A stretch of 64,000 bases of DNA from Shimia sp022448905 (lineage in GTDB: Bacteria > Pseudomonadota > Alphaproteobacteria > Rhodobacterales > Rhodobacteraceae): NCBI RefSeq assembly GCF_047126315.1, contig NZ_CP138953.1, positions 4,402,001-4,466,000 of the forward strand. Reading direction: 5' to 3'. Position 1 is the first letter of the stretch, and each line of letters begins with the position of its first letter. The position numbers and the translations under genes were made by a program. Below, piece after piece: positions 32,263 through 40,670 of the stretch. The notes beneath the pieces are model-generated. The model was given only the letters and a program-made list of their open reading frames with translations, ran no database searches and was not told where the DNA came from.

Positions 32263-33213
32263 ATGGCCAAAGCCTTCGCCTCCCAAGGGGACATGACCGA
32301 GAAAAACATCTCTTTCACCGAAGTTGGAGACGGCCTTTATGCCTTCACCGCCGAAGGCGACCCGAACTCCGGCGTGATCATCGGCGATGACAGCGTGATG
32401 ATTGTCGAAGCCCAGGCCACGCCGCGCTTGGCCAATAAAGTCATCGAATGTGTGCGCTCCGTCACCGACAAGCCAATCTCCCATGTGGTGCTGACCCACT
32501 ACCACGCCGTACGCGTGCTGGGTGCGTCGGCCTATGGCGCGGATCAAATCATCATGGGCGACGCCGCCCGGGCCATGGTGGTGGAACGTGGTCAGGAAGA
32601 CTGGGACAGCGAGTTCCAACGCTTCCCCCGCCTGTTTGAAGGCCACGAAAGCATCCCCGGCCTGACCTACCCCACCACCACATTCAGCGACGACATGACC
32701 GTCTATCTCGGCAACCGCCGCATTGACCTCATGCATCTGGGCCGCGCCCACACCGCTGGCGACATCGTCATCCATGTGCCCGACCAGAACGTCATGTTCA
32801 CCGGCGACATCGTTGAATACCACTCCGCCTGCTATTGCGGCGACGGACATTTCTCCGACTGGGGCGACACGCTCGACAACATCGCCGCCTTCGACGTGGA
32901 CGCCATTGCCCCTGGCCGCGGCGACGCGCTGGTGGGCAAAGAGATGGTCAACGACGCGATCGAAAACACCCGCGACTTTGTCGAAAGCACCTACCGTCCC
33001 GCCGCCAAGGTTGCGGCCCGCGGCGGCACCCTGAAAGAAGCCTGGGACGCGGTGCGCGCGGAATGTGACCCGAAGTTCGCAGACTACGCGATTTACGAGC
33101 ACTGCCTGCCCTTCAACGTCGCCCGGGCCTATGACGAAGCCCGTGGCATCGACACACCGCGCATCTGGACCGCCCAGCGCGATCTGGAAATGTGGGAGGC
33201 ATTGCAAGGGTAG
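32263..33213 (+). CDS. Metallo-beta-lactamase-fold protein with degenerate HxHxDH motif
   Basis: The 316-residue protein has the MBL strand order: GDDSVMIVEAQATPRLANKVIE, then VVLTHYHAVRVLGASAYGAD (about 75-94), LGRAHTAGDIVIHVPDQNVMFTGDIVEY (about 158-185), and a C-terminal helical part with DAIAPGRGDALVG. The first metal motif reads H-Y-H-A-V-R where H-x-H-x-D-H is expected, so the second zinc site is lost while the AHT and GD positions remain. Similar proteins occur with aromatic catabolism genes in roseobacters. Starts 2 bases after the phosphoesterase. Confidence 0.8.
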   Translation: MAKAFASQGDMTEKNISFTEVGDGLYAFTAEGDPNSGVIIGDDSVMIVEAQATPRLANKVIECVRSVTDKPISHVVLTHYHAVRVLGASAYGADQIIMGDAARAMVVERGQEDWDSEFQRFPRLFEGHESIPGLTYPTTTFSDDMTVYLGNRRIDLMHLGRAHTAGDIVIHVPDQNVMFTGDIVEYHSACYCGDGHFSDWGDTLDNIAAFDVDAIAPGRGDALVGKEMVNDAIENTRDFVESTYRPAAKVAARGGTLKEAWDAVRAECDPKFADYAIYEHCLPFNVARAYDEARGIDTPRIWTAQRDLEMWEALQG

Positions 33214-33576
33214 ATGGCTGCGATGGAGATCATCTTCGCTTTGTTCTTTTGCGGAACGGTCTTGTTTGGGGCTTTGAGCATCGTTTCAATGGCGCTCCTA
33301 TCGATGCGAGCTGCAGATGAAACCGAAGGGTTCAGCCTGTTTGTGCGTCCCTACAGCGCAAAACAAATGCAACAATCCAGCGCTGCTATGGAAACGATGC
33401 ACCGTCTTGAAAAAGGAACCAAGCTTGGGCGGTTCGCCAACACATCTATGGCAATGATGACACTCTTTGGCTTTCTGATGTGCGCGACGGCTGCGTTAGA
33501 TTTCGGCATCTCCAAGTACCTCGGCCAAGCCTCAGCGATCTTCAGCAGTGACAACATTGAGACTGGTCAAGAATGA
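33214..33576 (+). CDS. Hypothetical small membrane protein
   Basis: The 120-residue protein begins immediately at the preceding stop. It has one membrane segment at the start (IIFALFFCGTVLFGALSIVSMALL, about 6-28), a Gln/Lys-containing soluble loop with MQQSSAAMETMHRLEKGTKLG, and a second membrane segment (MMTLFGFLMCATAALDF, about 82-98). I know no family for it. Codon use is less GC-biased than in the operon around it. Confidence 0.6.
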   Translation: MAAMEIIFALFFCGTVLFGALSIVSMALLSMRAADETEGFSLFVRPYSAKQMQQSSAAMETMHRLEKGTKLGRFANTSMAMMTLFGFLMCATAALDFGISKYLGQASAIFSSDNIETGQE

Positions 33577-33629
33577 ACGAACTCCGCCATCCGCCTGCGC
33601 CACAAAACCCCTCGTCCTTGATCTATGTC

Positions 33630-33656
33630 GTGGCGCGCTGCCCCTTCGCGCGCCAC
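33630..33656. other. Perfect stem-loop ahead of the FAD monooxygenase gene
   Basis: GTGGCGCGC (33630-33638) and GCGCGCCAC (33648-33656) form a 9-bp perfect stem with a 9-base loop, without a T run. It ends 43 bases before the next start codon; an attenuator, processing site or protein-binding site are all possible. Confidence 0.45.
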
Positions 33657-33699
33657 GCTACCCCTAACAAACGCGCCTGTCTTTGGGAGGAGGAGCCCC

Positions 33700-35310
33700 A
33701 TGAGCAAGATTTTTGACGTCCCGCTCTACGCCTACACGCGCAGTCCGGATCAAGACGCAGCAACGCCCGTACGCCACCCAGTTGTGATCATCGGCGCGGG
33801 CCCTGTAGGTCTCGCCACCGCAATTGACCTGGCACAGCAAGGCATCAAAACCGTCATTCTGGATGACAATGACCGCGTGTCCTTTGGCTCCCGCGCCATC
33901 TGTTTTGCCAAACGACCGCTGGAAATCATGGACCGCCTCGGCTGTGGTGAACGCCTGGTGGAACGCGGCGTGCAATGGGACACCGGCAAGGTCTTCTTTG
34001 ACACCCGTCAGGTTTATGAGTTCAGCCTGACTGAAGAAGAGGGCCACAAGAACCCCGCCTTCATCAATCTGCAGCAATACACTTTTGAACAAGTCCTGGT
34101 CGAGCGCATCCGCGAGATGCAGGCCGACGGCGCGCCCATCGAAATTCGCGGCCGCAACAAAGTCGAAGCCATTGGCCAACATGAAGATCACGTCAAACTC
34201 GAGGTGGAAACCCCCGAAGGCAGCTATACCTTAGAAGCTGAGTGGCTGGTCGCTTGTGATGGTGCCAACTCCCCGACCCGCCGGATGTTGGGGCTGGATT
34301 TTGACGGGCAAGTCTTTGAGGACAACTTCCTGATCGCCGATGTGGTGATGAAAGCGGACTTCCCGTCCGAGCGCTGGTTCTGGTTTGATCCGCCCTTCAA
34401 CCGGGGTCAATCCGCCCTGCTGCACAAACAGCCCGACAACGTCTGGCGCATCGATCTACAATTGGGCCGCGATATCGACAAGGAGCGCGAGAAGCGTCCG
34501 GAAAATGTCATGACCCGCCTCAAAGCGATGCTGGGCGACGAGGCCGAGTTCGACCTCGAATGGGTCTCCATCTACACCTTCCAATGCTGCCGCATGGAGC
34601 GGTTTCGCCACGGTCGCACCCTCTTTGCCGGCGATTCCGCGCACCAAGTCTCCCCTTTTGGCGCCCGTGGTGCCAACTCCGGCCTGCAAGACGCCGACAA
34701 CATCGCGTGGAAATTAAAACTGGTGCTCGACGGCAAAGCGCCTGAAACCCTGATGGACAGCTACAACACCGAGCGAGCTTATGGTGCGGATGAAAATATC
34801 CTCAACTCCACCCGCTCCACCGAGTTCATCACCCCCAAGTCCGAGATGAGCCGTATCCTACGTGATGCCGTGCTGGACCTCTCCGCGCATCACGCCTTTG
34901 CGCAGCCACTGGTCAACTCGGGCCGCCTGTCCGTGCCCTGCACCTATGACGGCAGCATGCTCAACTCCGCGGACGCCCTCGCCGCGCCGGACCTCACGCG
35001 CCCCGGCAGCCCCTGCCCGGACGCCCCTCTCGGTGAGGATCACCTGCTGAGTAAACTCGGCAATGACTTCACCCTGCTGACCATCGACGCCGATGCGCCG
35101 GACAGCTTTGAGGAAGATGGCGTCACTGCCACCCGCCTTGCGCTGTCGGTGCGCGATGACCCGACGCTCACACTCAAACGGCAGTACCTCGGCGATGCCC
35201 CCGCTGGCGTCTACCTGATCCGCCCGGACCAACACGTCGCCGCCCGCCGCGAAGCCTTTGACGAGCCCCATTTCCGCGCTGCCCTACGCCGCGCCACCGG
35301 CAAGGAGTGA
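33700..35310 (+). CDS. FAD-dependent aromatic-ring monooxygenase (MhpA/PheA-like)
   Basis: The 536-residue group A flavin hydroxylase has the dinucleotide-binding GAGPVGLATAIDLAQQG (about 31-47), VILDDNDRVSFGSRAICF, the DG motif as LVACDGANSPTRRMLG (about 184-199) and the second FAD motif TLFAGDSAHQVSPFGARGANSGLQDADNIAWKL (about 306-338). A thioredoxin-like C-terminal domain follows. Relatives hydroxylate phenolic acids such as 3-hydroxyphenylpropionate. Position between hmgA/fahA and maiA suggests it makes homogentisate or a close analogue, for example from 3-hydroxyphenylacetate. GGGAGGAGGAG precedes the ATG at 33700. Confidence 0.85.
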   Translation: MSKIFDVPLYAYTRSPDQDAATPVRHPVVIIGAGPVGLATAIDLAQQGIKTVILDDNDRVSFGSRAICFAKRPLEIMDRLGCGERLVERGVQWDTGKVFFDTRQVYEFSLTEEEGHKNPAFINLQQYTFEQVLVERIREMQADGAPIEIRGRNKVEAIGQHEDHVKLEVETPEGSYTLEAEWLVACDGANSPTRRMLGLDFDGQVFEDNFLIADVVMKADFPSERWFWFDPPFNRGQSALLHKQPDNVWRIDLQLGRDIDKEREKRPENVMTRLKAMLGDEAEFDLEWVSIYTFQCCRMERFRHGRTLFAGDSAHQVSPFGARGANSGLQDADNIAWKLKLVLDGKAPETLMDSYNTERAYGADENILNSTRSTEFITPKSEMSRILRDAVLDLSAHHAFAQPLVNSGRLSVPCTYDGSMLNSADALAAPDLTRPGSPCPDAPLGEDHLLSKLGNDFTLLTIDADAPDSFEEDGVTATRLALSVRDDPTLTLKRQYLGDAPAGVYLIRPDQHVAARREAFDEPHFRAALRRATGKE

Positions 35311-35314
35311 TCTG

Positions 35315-35521
35315 ATGTCTGACAACCTGATCCTGAGCCCCAATCTGGACCACGCCGATGGCTTCTTTGACGCCCTCGCCCGCGCCCATGATGGTCTTGA
35401 AAAATCCAGCAGCGACGCGCTCAACGCGCGGCTGATCTTCCTGCTCGCCAATCACATCGGCGACAATGAGGTCCTAGGCGAAGCCCTCAAAGCCGCGCAA
35501 ACCAGCGGCCACCAGCGATGA
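35315..35521 (+). CDS. DUF2783 protein
   Basis: This 68-residue acidic helical protein contains LDHADGFFDALARAHDGLEKSSSDALNARLIFLLANHIGD, the DUF2783 pattern (D.fY..L..aH.gLs.e.S..lNArLiLlLANhIGD). DUF2783 genes regularly sit next to flavin monooxygenases of aromatic catabolism. The start is 4 bases after the monooxygenase stop. It may be an accessory subunit, which is inference. Confidence 0.85.
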   Translation: MSDNLILSPNLDHADGFFDALARAHDGLEKSSSDALNARLIFLLANHIGDNEVLGEALKAAQTSGHQR

Positions 35522-35531
35522 GCCGCCCGAC

Positions 35532-36179
35532 ATGAACACAGTGCTCTACGACTACTGGCGCTCCTCTGCGAGCTATCGCGTGCGCATCGCGCTACATCTT
35601 GCGGACGAGCCCTTCAAACGCGTGGCCGTGGACCTGCTCGAAGGCGACCACCGCGCGCCAGACCATCTGGCGCGCAACCCGCAAGGTCTGGTCCCGGTGC
35701 TCGACATTGACGGCCACCGTTTCACGCAATCTTTGGCCATTCTCGACTATCTCAACGACACCCGTGCGCTTGACCTGCTGCCTGACGACCCAGCTCAGCG
35801 TGCACAGGTCCGCGCCTTGGCGCAGAGCATCGCCGTCGACCTGCACCCTGTGTGCAATCTCTCCGTCGTGCGCCACGCCACGTCCAATGACGAGAACAAG
35901 CCCGCCGCAATACGCGAGTGGATGCAGCATTTCATCCGCCCCGGGCTGGAGGCCTTTGACACGCTGTTGGAAACTTTTGCCCAAGAGCCGTTTTGTTGCG
36001 GGAATACGCTCTCACTGGCGGACCTCTGCCTAATGCCGCAACTCTACAACGCCCATCGTTGGGGCGTAGACTTCTCTGATCTCCCGCGCTTGCACGCCAT
36101 CAAAACTGCCTGCGCGGTACATCCCGCTTTCATCGCAGCACATCCGGATCAGATCCGCCCCGCCCAGGCCAATCCTTAG
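35532..36179 (+). CDS. maiA: Maleylacetoacetate isomerase (zeta-class GST)
   Basis: The 215-residue protein has the thioredoxin-like domain with the zeta-class active motif RSSASYRVRIALHLAD (about 10-25, Ser-Ser with Arg), NPQGLVPVLDIDG and TQSLAILDYLND (about 65-76), then the helical domain (DLHPVCNLSVVRH... and CCGNTLSLADLCLMPQLYNA). It isomerises maleylacetoacetate to fumarylacetoacetate with glutathione, linking hmgA to fahA. It is the last gene of the cluster; its stop overlaps that of the convergent hpaR by 4 bases. Confidence 0.95.
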   Translation: MNTVLYDYWRSSASYRVRIALHLADEPFKRVAVDLLEGDHRAPDHLARNPQGLVPVLDIDGHRFTQSLAILDYLNDTRALDLLPDDPAQRAQVRALAQSIAVDLHPVCNLSVVRHATSNDENKPAAIREWMQHFIRPGLEAFDTLLETFAQEPFCCGNTLSLADLCLMPQLYNAHRWGVDFSDLPRLHAIKTACAVHPAFIAAHPDQIRPAQANP

Positions 36180-36616
36180 AGGTCAATCTCGTTGAGATCA
36201 TTGAGCAGCTCCAAAAGCTGCTCATAGCGTTCCGTGCCGAGGTGATCACGCAGTTTCCCCGCATAGCTCTTGGCCGCGGGAATGTTGTCGGCAATCAAGC
36301 GACAGCCCTCGGAGGTGGCTTTGATCACCTGCCGACGCCCGTCCTGCTCATCGCGCGTGCGCGTTATGTAGCCCTTTTCCTCAAGCTTCTGCAAAATCCG
36401 CGTCAGGCTCGGCAGCAACAGCACCGCGCGATCCGCAATTGTGGTCGGATCCATCGGGCCTTCTTCCACCAAAACCCGCACCACACGCCATTGCTGTTCG
36501 GTGACCCCCGCATTGGCGAGCAATAATCGCGCCGGTTTCATCACCTTCTCTCTGGCGCGCAGAAGCGCGATAGGAAGCGACTGAGATGTATCGGGAATAT
36601 TGGTCTTGCCTGTCAT
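36176..36616 (-). CDS. hpaR: MarR-family regulator, HpaR type
   Basis: The 146-residue protein shows LPIALLRAREKVMKPARLLLANAGVTEQQWRVVRVLVEEGPMDPTTIADRAVLLLPSLTRILQKLEEKGYITRTRDEQDGRRQVIKAT. This is the specific HpaR subfamily pattern (LLRARE.vM..FRp.L...GlTEQQWRVLR.L). HpaR proteins respond to hydroxylated phenylacetates such as homoprotocatechuate. Here it faces maiA tail to tail and is divergent from the ABC importer, so it may control the importer as well. The ATG at 36616 is chosen; one 15 bases upstream is possible. Confidence 0.88.
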   Translation of the reverse strand: MTGKTNIPDTSQSLPIALLRAREKVMKPARLLLANAGVTEQQWRVVRVLVEEGPMDPTTIADRAVLLLPSLTRILQKLEEKGYITRTRDEQDGRRQVIKATSEGCRLIADNIPAAKSYAGKLRDHLGTERYEQLLELLNDLNEIDL

Positions 36617-36646
36617 CTCACCTTCATGCACTGGAATATTTCAAAA

Positions 36647-36661
36647 GGCAATTTCTTTGCC
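36647..36661. promoter_or_regulatory. Short inverted repeat between hpaR and the ABC importer
   Basis: GGCAA and TTGCC flank TTTCT in the 234-base divergent gap, 31 bases from the hpaR start. It may be an HpaR site. The rest of the gap to 36850 contains AT-containing promoter-like DNA and the GGGAGGAAAACTC ribosome site of the binding protein, but no gene. Confidence 0.3.
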
Positions 36662-36850
36662 GCACGAAACCCTACGTTACAATGCAAAAACGGCTGTCCT
36701 CAGCCTCTGAAATAGCCCGCCGGATTGGTCTGGTTTCCCCAAGCCACCCACCTACGTAATTTCCCCGAATTGACCCTTTTTGCCACCGCCACCTACCATG
36801 AGCACAATCGCCGCAATCCAATTTGCGGTTGAGTTCAGGGAGGAAAACTC

Positions 36851-38023
36851 ATGAAGAAATGGCTCATCTCGAGCGCGATTTCTGCTTTGGCACTGACCAG
36901 CGCCGCATCCGCAGACATCAAAATCGCCCACGTTTACGGCAAAACCGGCCCGTTTGAGGCCTACGCCAAGCAGTCCCATGACGGCCTGATGCTCGGTCTG
37001 GAGTACGCCACCGGCGGCACCATGGAGATCAACGGCGAGAAAATCGTTGTGATCGAGAAAGACACCCAGCTGAAGCCAGACAACGGCAAAGCCCTGCTCG
37101 AAGAAGCTTATGGCGATGACGAAGTTGACCTCGCCGTGGGTCCCGTCAGCTCCGGCGTGGCACTCGCCATGCTGCCTGTGGCCGAAGAATATGAAAAGCT
37201 GCTGATCGTTGAACCGGCCGTGGCCGACAGCATCACCGGCGCCAACTACAACCGCTACATCTTCCGCACCGGACGCAACAGCTCGCAAGACGCCGTGGCC
37301 AACGCAATTGCGCTCGCAGGTGAAGACGTGCACATCGCCACCTTGGCACAAGACTACGCTTTTGGCCGCGACGGCATCGCCGCGTTCCGCGAGGCATTGG
37401 AAGGTCAGGGCCAGGGCATCGCGCATGAGGAATACGTGCCTACCGACACCACCGACTTCACCGCGGCGGCAGAGCGTATCTTCACTGCGGTGAAAGACCT
37501 CGAAGGCGACAAAAAACTCTTCATCATCTGGGCCGGTGGCGGCAACCCGATGGGCAAAATCCAAGCGATGGACCCCTCCCGCTTTGGCGTTGAAATCGCC
37601 ACGGGCGGCAACATCCTGGCGGCCATGAAGGCTTACAAGGATTTCCCGGGTCTCGAAGGTGCGACCTACTACTACTACGAAATCCCGAAGAACGACGTGA
37701 ACGACTGGCTGGTGAAAACCCACCAGGAGCGCTTTGGCACCCCGCCTGATTTCTTCACCGCCGGTGGCATGTCCGCAGGCATCGCCGTTGTTGAGGCGAT
37801 CAAAAAGGCCGGCAGCACTGACACCGAAGAACTGATCACCGCCATGGAAGGTATGGAGTGGGAAACCCCCAAAGGCACCATGAAGTTCCGCGCCGAAGAT
37901 CACCAGGCGATGCAGACCATGTACCACTTCAAGATCAAAGTGGACGACAACGTCGAATGGGCCATCCCTGAACTGGTGCGCGAGCTGAAGCTCGAAGACC
38001 TGCCAATCCCGGTCCGCAACTAA
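36851..38023 (+). CDS. Branched-chain-type ABC transporter substrate-binding protein
   Basis: The 390-residue periplasmic protein has a signal peptide (KKWLISSAISALALTSAASA) and the type I fold of the Leu/Ile/Val-binding group: IKIAHVYGKTGPFEAYAKQSHDGLMLGLEYATGG, DLAVGPVSSGVALAMLPVAEEYEKLLIVEPAVADSITG, NRYIFRTGRNSSQDAVANA and ATLAQDYAFGRDGIAAF. The family also binds aromatic acids, amides and urea. Beside homogentisate genes an aromatic or amino acid ligand is plausible, but this is not shown. A strong stem-loop separates it from the ATPase gene. Confidence 0.92.
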   Translation: MKKWLISSAISALALTSAASADIKIAHVYGKTGPFEAYAKQSHDGLMLGLEYATGGTMEINGEKIVVIEKDTQLKPDNGKALLEEAYGDDEVDLAVGPVSSGVALAMLPVAEEYEKLLIVEPAVADSITGANYNRYIFRTGRNSSQDAVANAIALAGEDVHIATLAQDYAFGRDGIAAFREALEGQGQGIAHEEYVPTDTTDFTAAAERIFTAVKDLEGDKKLFIIWAGGGNPMGKIQAMDPSRFGVEIATGGNILAAMKAYKDFPGLEGATYYYYEIPKNDVNDWLVKTHQERFGTPPDFFTAGGMSAGIAVVEAIKKAGSTDTEELITAMEGMEWETPKGTMKFRAEDHQAMQTMYHFKIKVDDNVEWAIPELVRELKLEDLPIPVRN

Positions 38024-38044
38024 GACCTGTTTATTTCCCTCGAT

Positions 38045-38076
38045 GGCTGGCTCCGGATTTTATGCCGGGGCCAGCC
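38045..38076 (+). promoter_or_regulatory. Intercistronic stem-loop after the binding-protein gene
   Basis: GGCTGGC-T-CCGG and CCGG-G-GCCAGCC pair around a short AT loop. There is no T run. Such hairpins between binding-protein and membrane-complex genes usually stabilise the upstream mRNA and lower downstream expression, which matches the need for excess binding protein. Confidence 0.65.
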
Positions 38077-38110
38077 GCTTCCCCAGACCACACTCACTGG
38101 GTTTCAAACC

Positions 38111-38887
38111 ATGTCCCATCCCATTCTGGAAACCACCGACCTGACCGTGCGCTTTGGCGGCCATGTCGCGGTGGACCACATCTCCTGCAGCTTCAACGCT
38201 GGCGAGCTGACCGCGATTGTCGGCCCCAACGGCGCAGGCAAAACCACCTATTTCAATCTGATCTCCGGTCAGATTCCCGTCTCCGAAGGCCGTGTGAAAC
38301 TTGGCGGCAGCGACATCACCCGCATGTCCGTCGCCCAGCGCACCCACCGCGGCATCGGCCGTGCCTTTCAGCTCACCAACCTGTTTCCCAACCTGTCGGT
38401 GCTGGAAAACGTGCGGCTTGTGGTGCAGTCCAAGGCTGGTCGCGGCTTTAACGTCCTCTCCATGGCGGACAGCCACGCCGAATTGACTGGCCCGGCCTAT
38501 GATATTCTCGAGCGCATCCGCATGACCGATCAAGCGGATCAGGTTGTGTCTGAACTCTCTCATGGCGACCAACGCAAACTCGAGGTCGCGCTGCTGATCG
38601 CGCTCGACCCACTGGTTTATATGTTTGACGAACCCACCGCCGGCATGAGCGTGGACGAAGCCCCGGTGGTTCTCGATCTCATTGCAGACCTCAAAACCCG
38701 CAAAGACCGCGCCATTCTGTTGGTGGAGCACAAGATGGACGTGATCCGCACCCTCGCGGACCGCATCATCGTATTGCACAACGGAGCGCTGGCCGCAGAC
38801 GGCGACCCCGTCGAAGTTATGGCCTCTGACGTGGTGCAAGAAGCCTACATGGGCCGTGATCTCGAGGAGGCGCTCGCCAATGTCTGA
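38111..38887 (+). CDS. ABC transporter ATP-binding protein, LivG type
   Basis: The 258-residue ATPase has Walker A VGPNGAGKTTYFNLISG (about 36-52), the Q-loop region GIGRAFQLTNLFPNLSVLENV, signature SELSHGDQRKLEVALLIALDPLVYMFDEPTAGM (SHGDQ instead of SGGQ, as in LivG) and VEHKMDVI. It energises import together with the LivF-type partner. It overlaps that gene by 8 bases. Confidence 0.93.
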   Translation: MSHPILETTDLTVRFGGHVAVDHISCSFNAGELTAIVGPNGAGKTTYFNLISGQIPVSEGRVKLGGSDITRMSVAQRTHRGIGRAFQLTNLFPNLSVLENVRLVVQSKAGRGFNVLSMADSHAELTGPAYDILERIRMTDQADQVVSELSHGDQRKLEVALLIALDPLVYMFDEPTAGMSVDEAPVVLDLIADLKTRKDRAILLVEHKMDVIRTLADRIIVLHNGALAADGDPVEVMASDVVQEAYMGRDLEEALANV

Positions 38888-39602
38888 TCCCATCCTGAAA
38901 CTCGACGGCGTCTTCACCAACATCGCGCAGTATCACATCCTGCAAGGGGTTGAACTGACTGTGCCACGCGGCGAAGTCACCATGCTTCTCGGTCGCAACG
39001 GAGTGGGCAAAACCACCACCCTGCGCACCATCATCGGCCATTGGCGCGCCCATCAGGGCAGCGTCACGTTTGACGGTCAGAACATCACAAAACTGCCGAC
39101 GCCAGCCATTGCCCGCGCAGGCATTGGCTTTGTGCCAGAAGACATGGGCATCTTTGCCGACCTGACCGTGGAGGAAAACATGATCCTCGCCGCTGTCTCC
39201 GGCGCAATTGATGACGCCCGCCTGCAGTGGCTGTTCACAGTTTTCCCGGCACTGGAAACCTTCTGGAAAAAAGACGCGGGCACGCTCTCCGGGGGGCAAA
39301 AGCAGATGCTGTCCATCGCCCGCGCCATGATCGAAGAGCGCGCGCTGTATCTGATCGATGAGCCCACCAAGGGCCTCGCCCCCGCGATCATCACCACAAT
39401 GGCCCGCGCCATCAAGGAACTGAAAGACCAAGGCGCCTCTATCCTGTTGGTGGAGCAAAACTTTGCGGTTGCCAAAGCCCTTGGCGACACTGCCAACGTC
39501 ATGGATGACGGTCGCGTGGTCTGGTCCGGCCCAATGTCCGAACTAGCCACAAACGCCGACCTACAAGAGCGCCTAATGGGCCTCAGCATGGAGGCGCACT
39601 GA
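38880..39602 (+). CDS. ABC transporter ATP-binding protein, LivF type
   Basis: The 240-residue ATPase has Walker A LLGRNGVGKTTTLRTIIG (about 36-53), GIGFVPEDMGIFADLTVEENM, signature LSGGQKQMLSIARAMIEERALYLIDEPTKGLAP and VEQNFAVAKAL. The short LivF length and GRNGVGKTT wording separate it from LivG. The ATG at 38880 follows GAGGAGG and lies inside the 3-prime end of the LivG gene. Confidence 0.93.
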   Translation: MSDPILKLDGVFTNIAQYHILQGVELTVPRGEVTMLLGRNGVGKTTTLRTIIGHWRAHQGSVTFDGQNITKLPTPAIARAGIGFVPEDMGIFADLTVEENMILAAVSGAIDDARLQWLFTVFPALETFWKKDAGTLSGGQKQMLSIARAMIEERALYLIDEPTKGLAPAIITTMARAIKELKDQGASILLVEQNFAVAKALGDTANVMDDGRVVWSGPMSELATNADLQERLMGLSMEAH

Positions 39603-39636
39603 TGTCCCCGAACACACCTAATCTGGAGGTCCGCCC

Positions 39637-40668
39637 ATGAGCGCCGCCCCCGAACATGCGCCCACGATGGCGAAGATGTCGCTGACTGAGCGGCTTGCAC
39701 CCCATGCCCCCATCCTTCTGGTGATTGCGTTGATCCTCGCTGGCCTTGTCGCCATTCCTGCCACCTCCAGCTGGCTTACGCTCACAGTCTCGGGCCTCGC
39801 CATGGGCATGATGATCTTCATCATGGCCTCAGGCCTGACACTGGTCTTCGGCCTGATGGACGTAATCAACTTTGGCCACGGCGCTTTTGTTTCCGTCGGG
39901 GCTTTTGTTGGCGTCTCTTTCCTGCTCCTGCTGGAGCACATGACCGGAGCACCGAACCTGCTCTGGAACCTGACCGCGCTCATGGTCGCGATTGTTGGCG
40001 CTATGGCTGCCACTGGCGTCATGGGCTGGGCCTTTGAGCGGGTCATCGTGAAGCCGGTCTATGGTCACCATCTCAAACAGATCCTTGTTACAATGGGCGG
40101 CCTGATCGTGGTTGAACAACTCATCATCGTGCTCTGGGGACCGGAAGAGATTTACATCACCCGCCCCGAAGCCCTCAAAGGCGCGATCACCTTCGCCGGA
40201 GCAGCACTAGAGAAATACCGGCTTGTGGCTGTAGGCATCGGCCTCGTGGTCTTCCTCGCCATGCGCTGGACGCTGCGCCGCACCAAGATCGGCCTGATCG
40301 TGCGCGCCGGCGTGGAAAACGGCGAGATGGTGCAGGCCCTTGGCTACAACCTCCGCATGGTCTTCATCGGCGTCTTTGTCGCCGGCTCCGCCCTTGCCGG
40401 TCTCGGCGGCGTGCTCTGGGGCCTCTACCAGGAAGTCATCACCGCCCACATGGGCAACCAGACCATGATCCTTGTGTTCATCGTAGTGATCATCGGCGGG
40501 CTGGGCTCGGTCGAAGGCTGCTTTATCGGCGCGCTTATGGTCGGCCTGATGCAGAACTACGTGGCCTTCCTGGAACCCAAAGCGGCCCTGATCTCCAACA
40601 TCGCCCTGATGGTGGCGATCCTGATGTGGCGCCCAACGGGCATGATCCCCGTGGTAAAGGCGAAATAG
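39637..40668 (+). CDS. ABC transporter permease, LivH type
   Basis: The 343-residue membrane protein has about eight helices and the LivH landmarks GLTLVFGLMDVINFGHGAFVSVGAFVG (about 65-91), LKQILVTMGGLIVVEQLI, and the cytoplasmic EAA-like loop TKIGLIVRAGVENGEMVQALGYNLRMVFIGVFVAGSALAGLGGVLWG. The N-terminal extension of about 30 residues is longer than in E. coli LivH. Located after the two ATPases. Confidence 0.93.
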   Translation: MSAAPEHAPTMAKMSLTERLAPHAPILLVIALILAGLVAIPATSSWLTLTVSGLAMGMMIFIMASGLTLVFGLMDVINFGHGAFVSVGAFVGVSFLLLLEHMTGAPNLLWNLTALMVAIVGAMAATGVMGWAFERVIVKPVYGHHLKQILVTMGGLIVVEQLIIVLWGPEEIYITRPEALKGAITFAGAALEKYRLVAVGIGLVVFLAMRWTLRRTKIGLIVRAGVENGEMVQALGYNLRMVFIGVFVAGSALAGLGGVLWGLYQEVITAHMGNQTMILVFIVVIIGGLGSVEGCFIGALMVGLMQNYVAFLEPKAALISNIALMVAILMWRPTGMIPVVKAK

Positions 40669-40670
40669 AC

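Noticed and set aside
36752..37927. 391-residue minus-strand frame opposite the ABC binding protein
   Set aside because: Mirror of a strong gene with signal peptide and family motifs; not protein-like.
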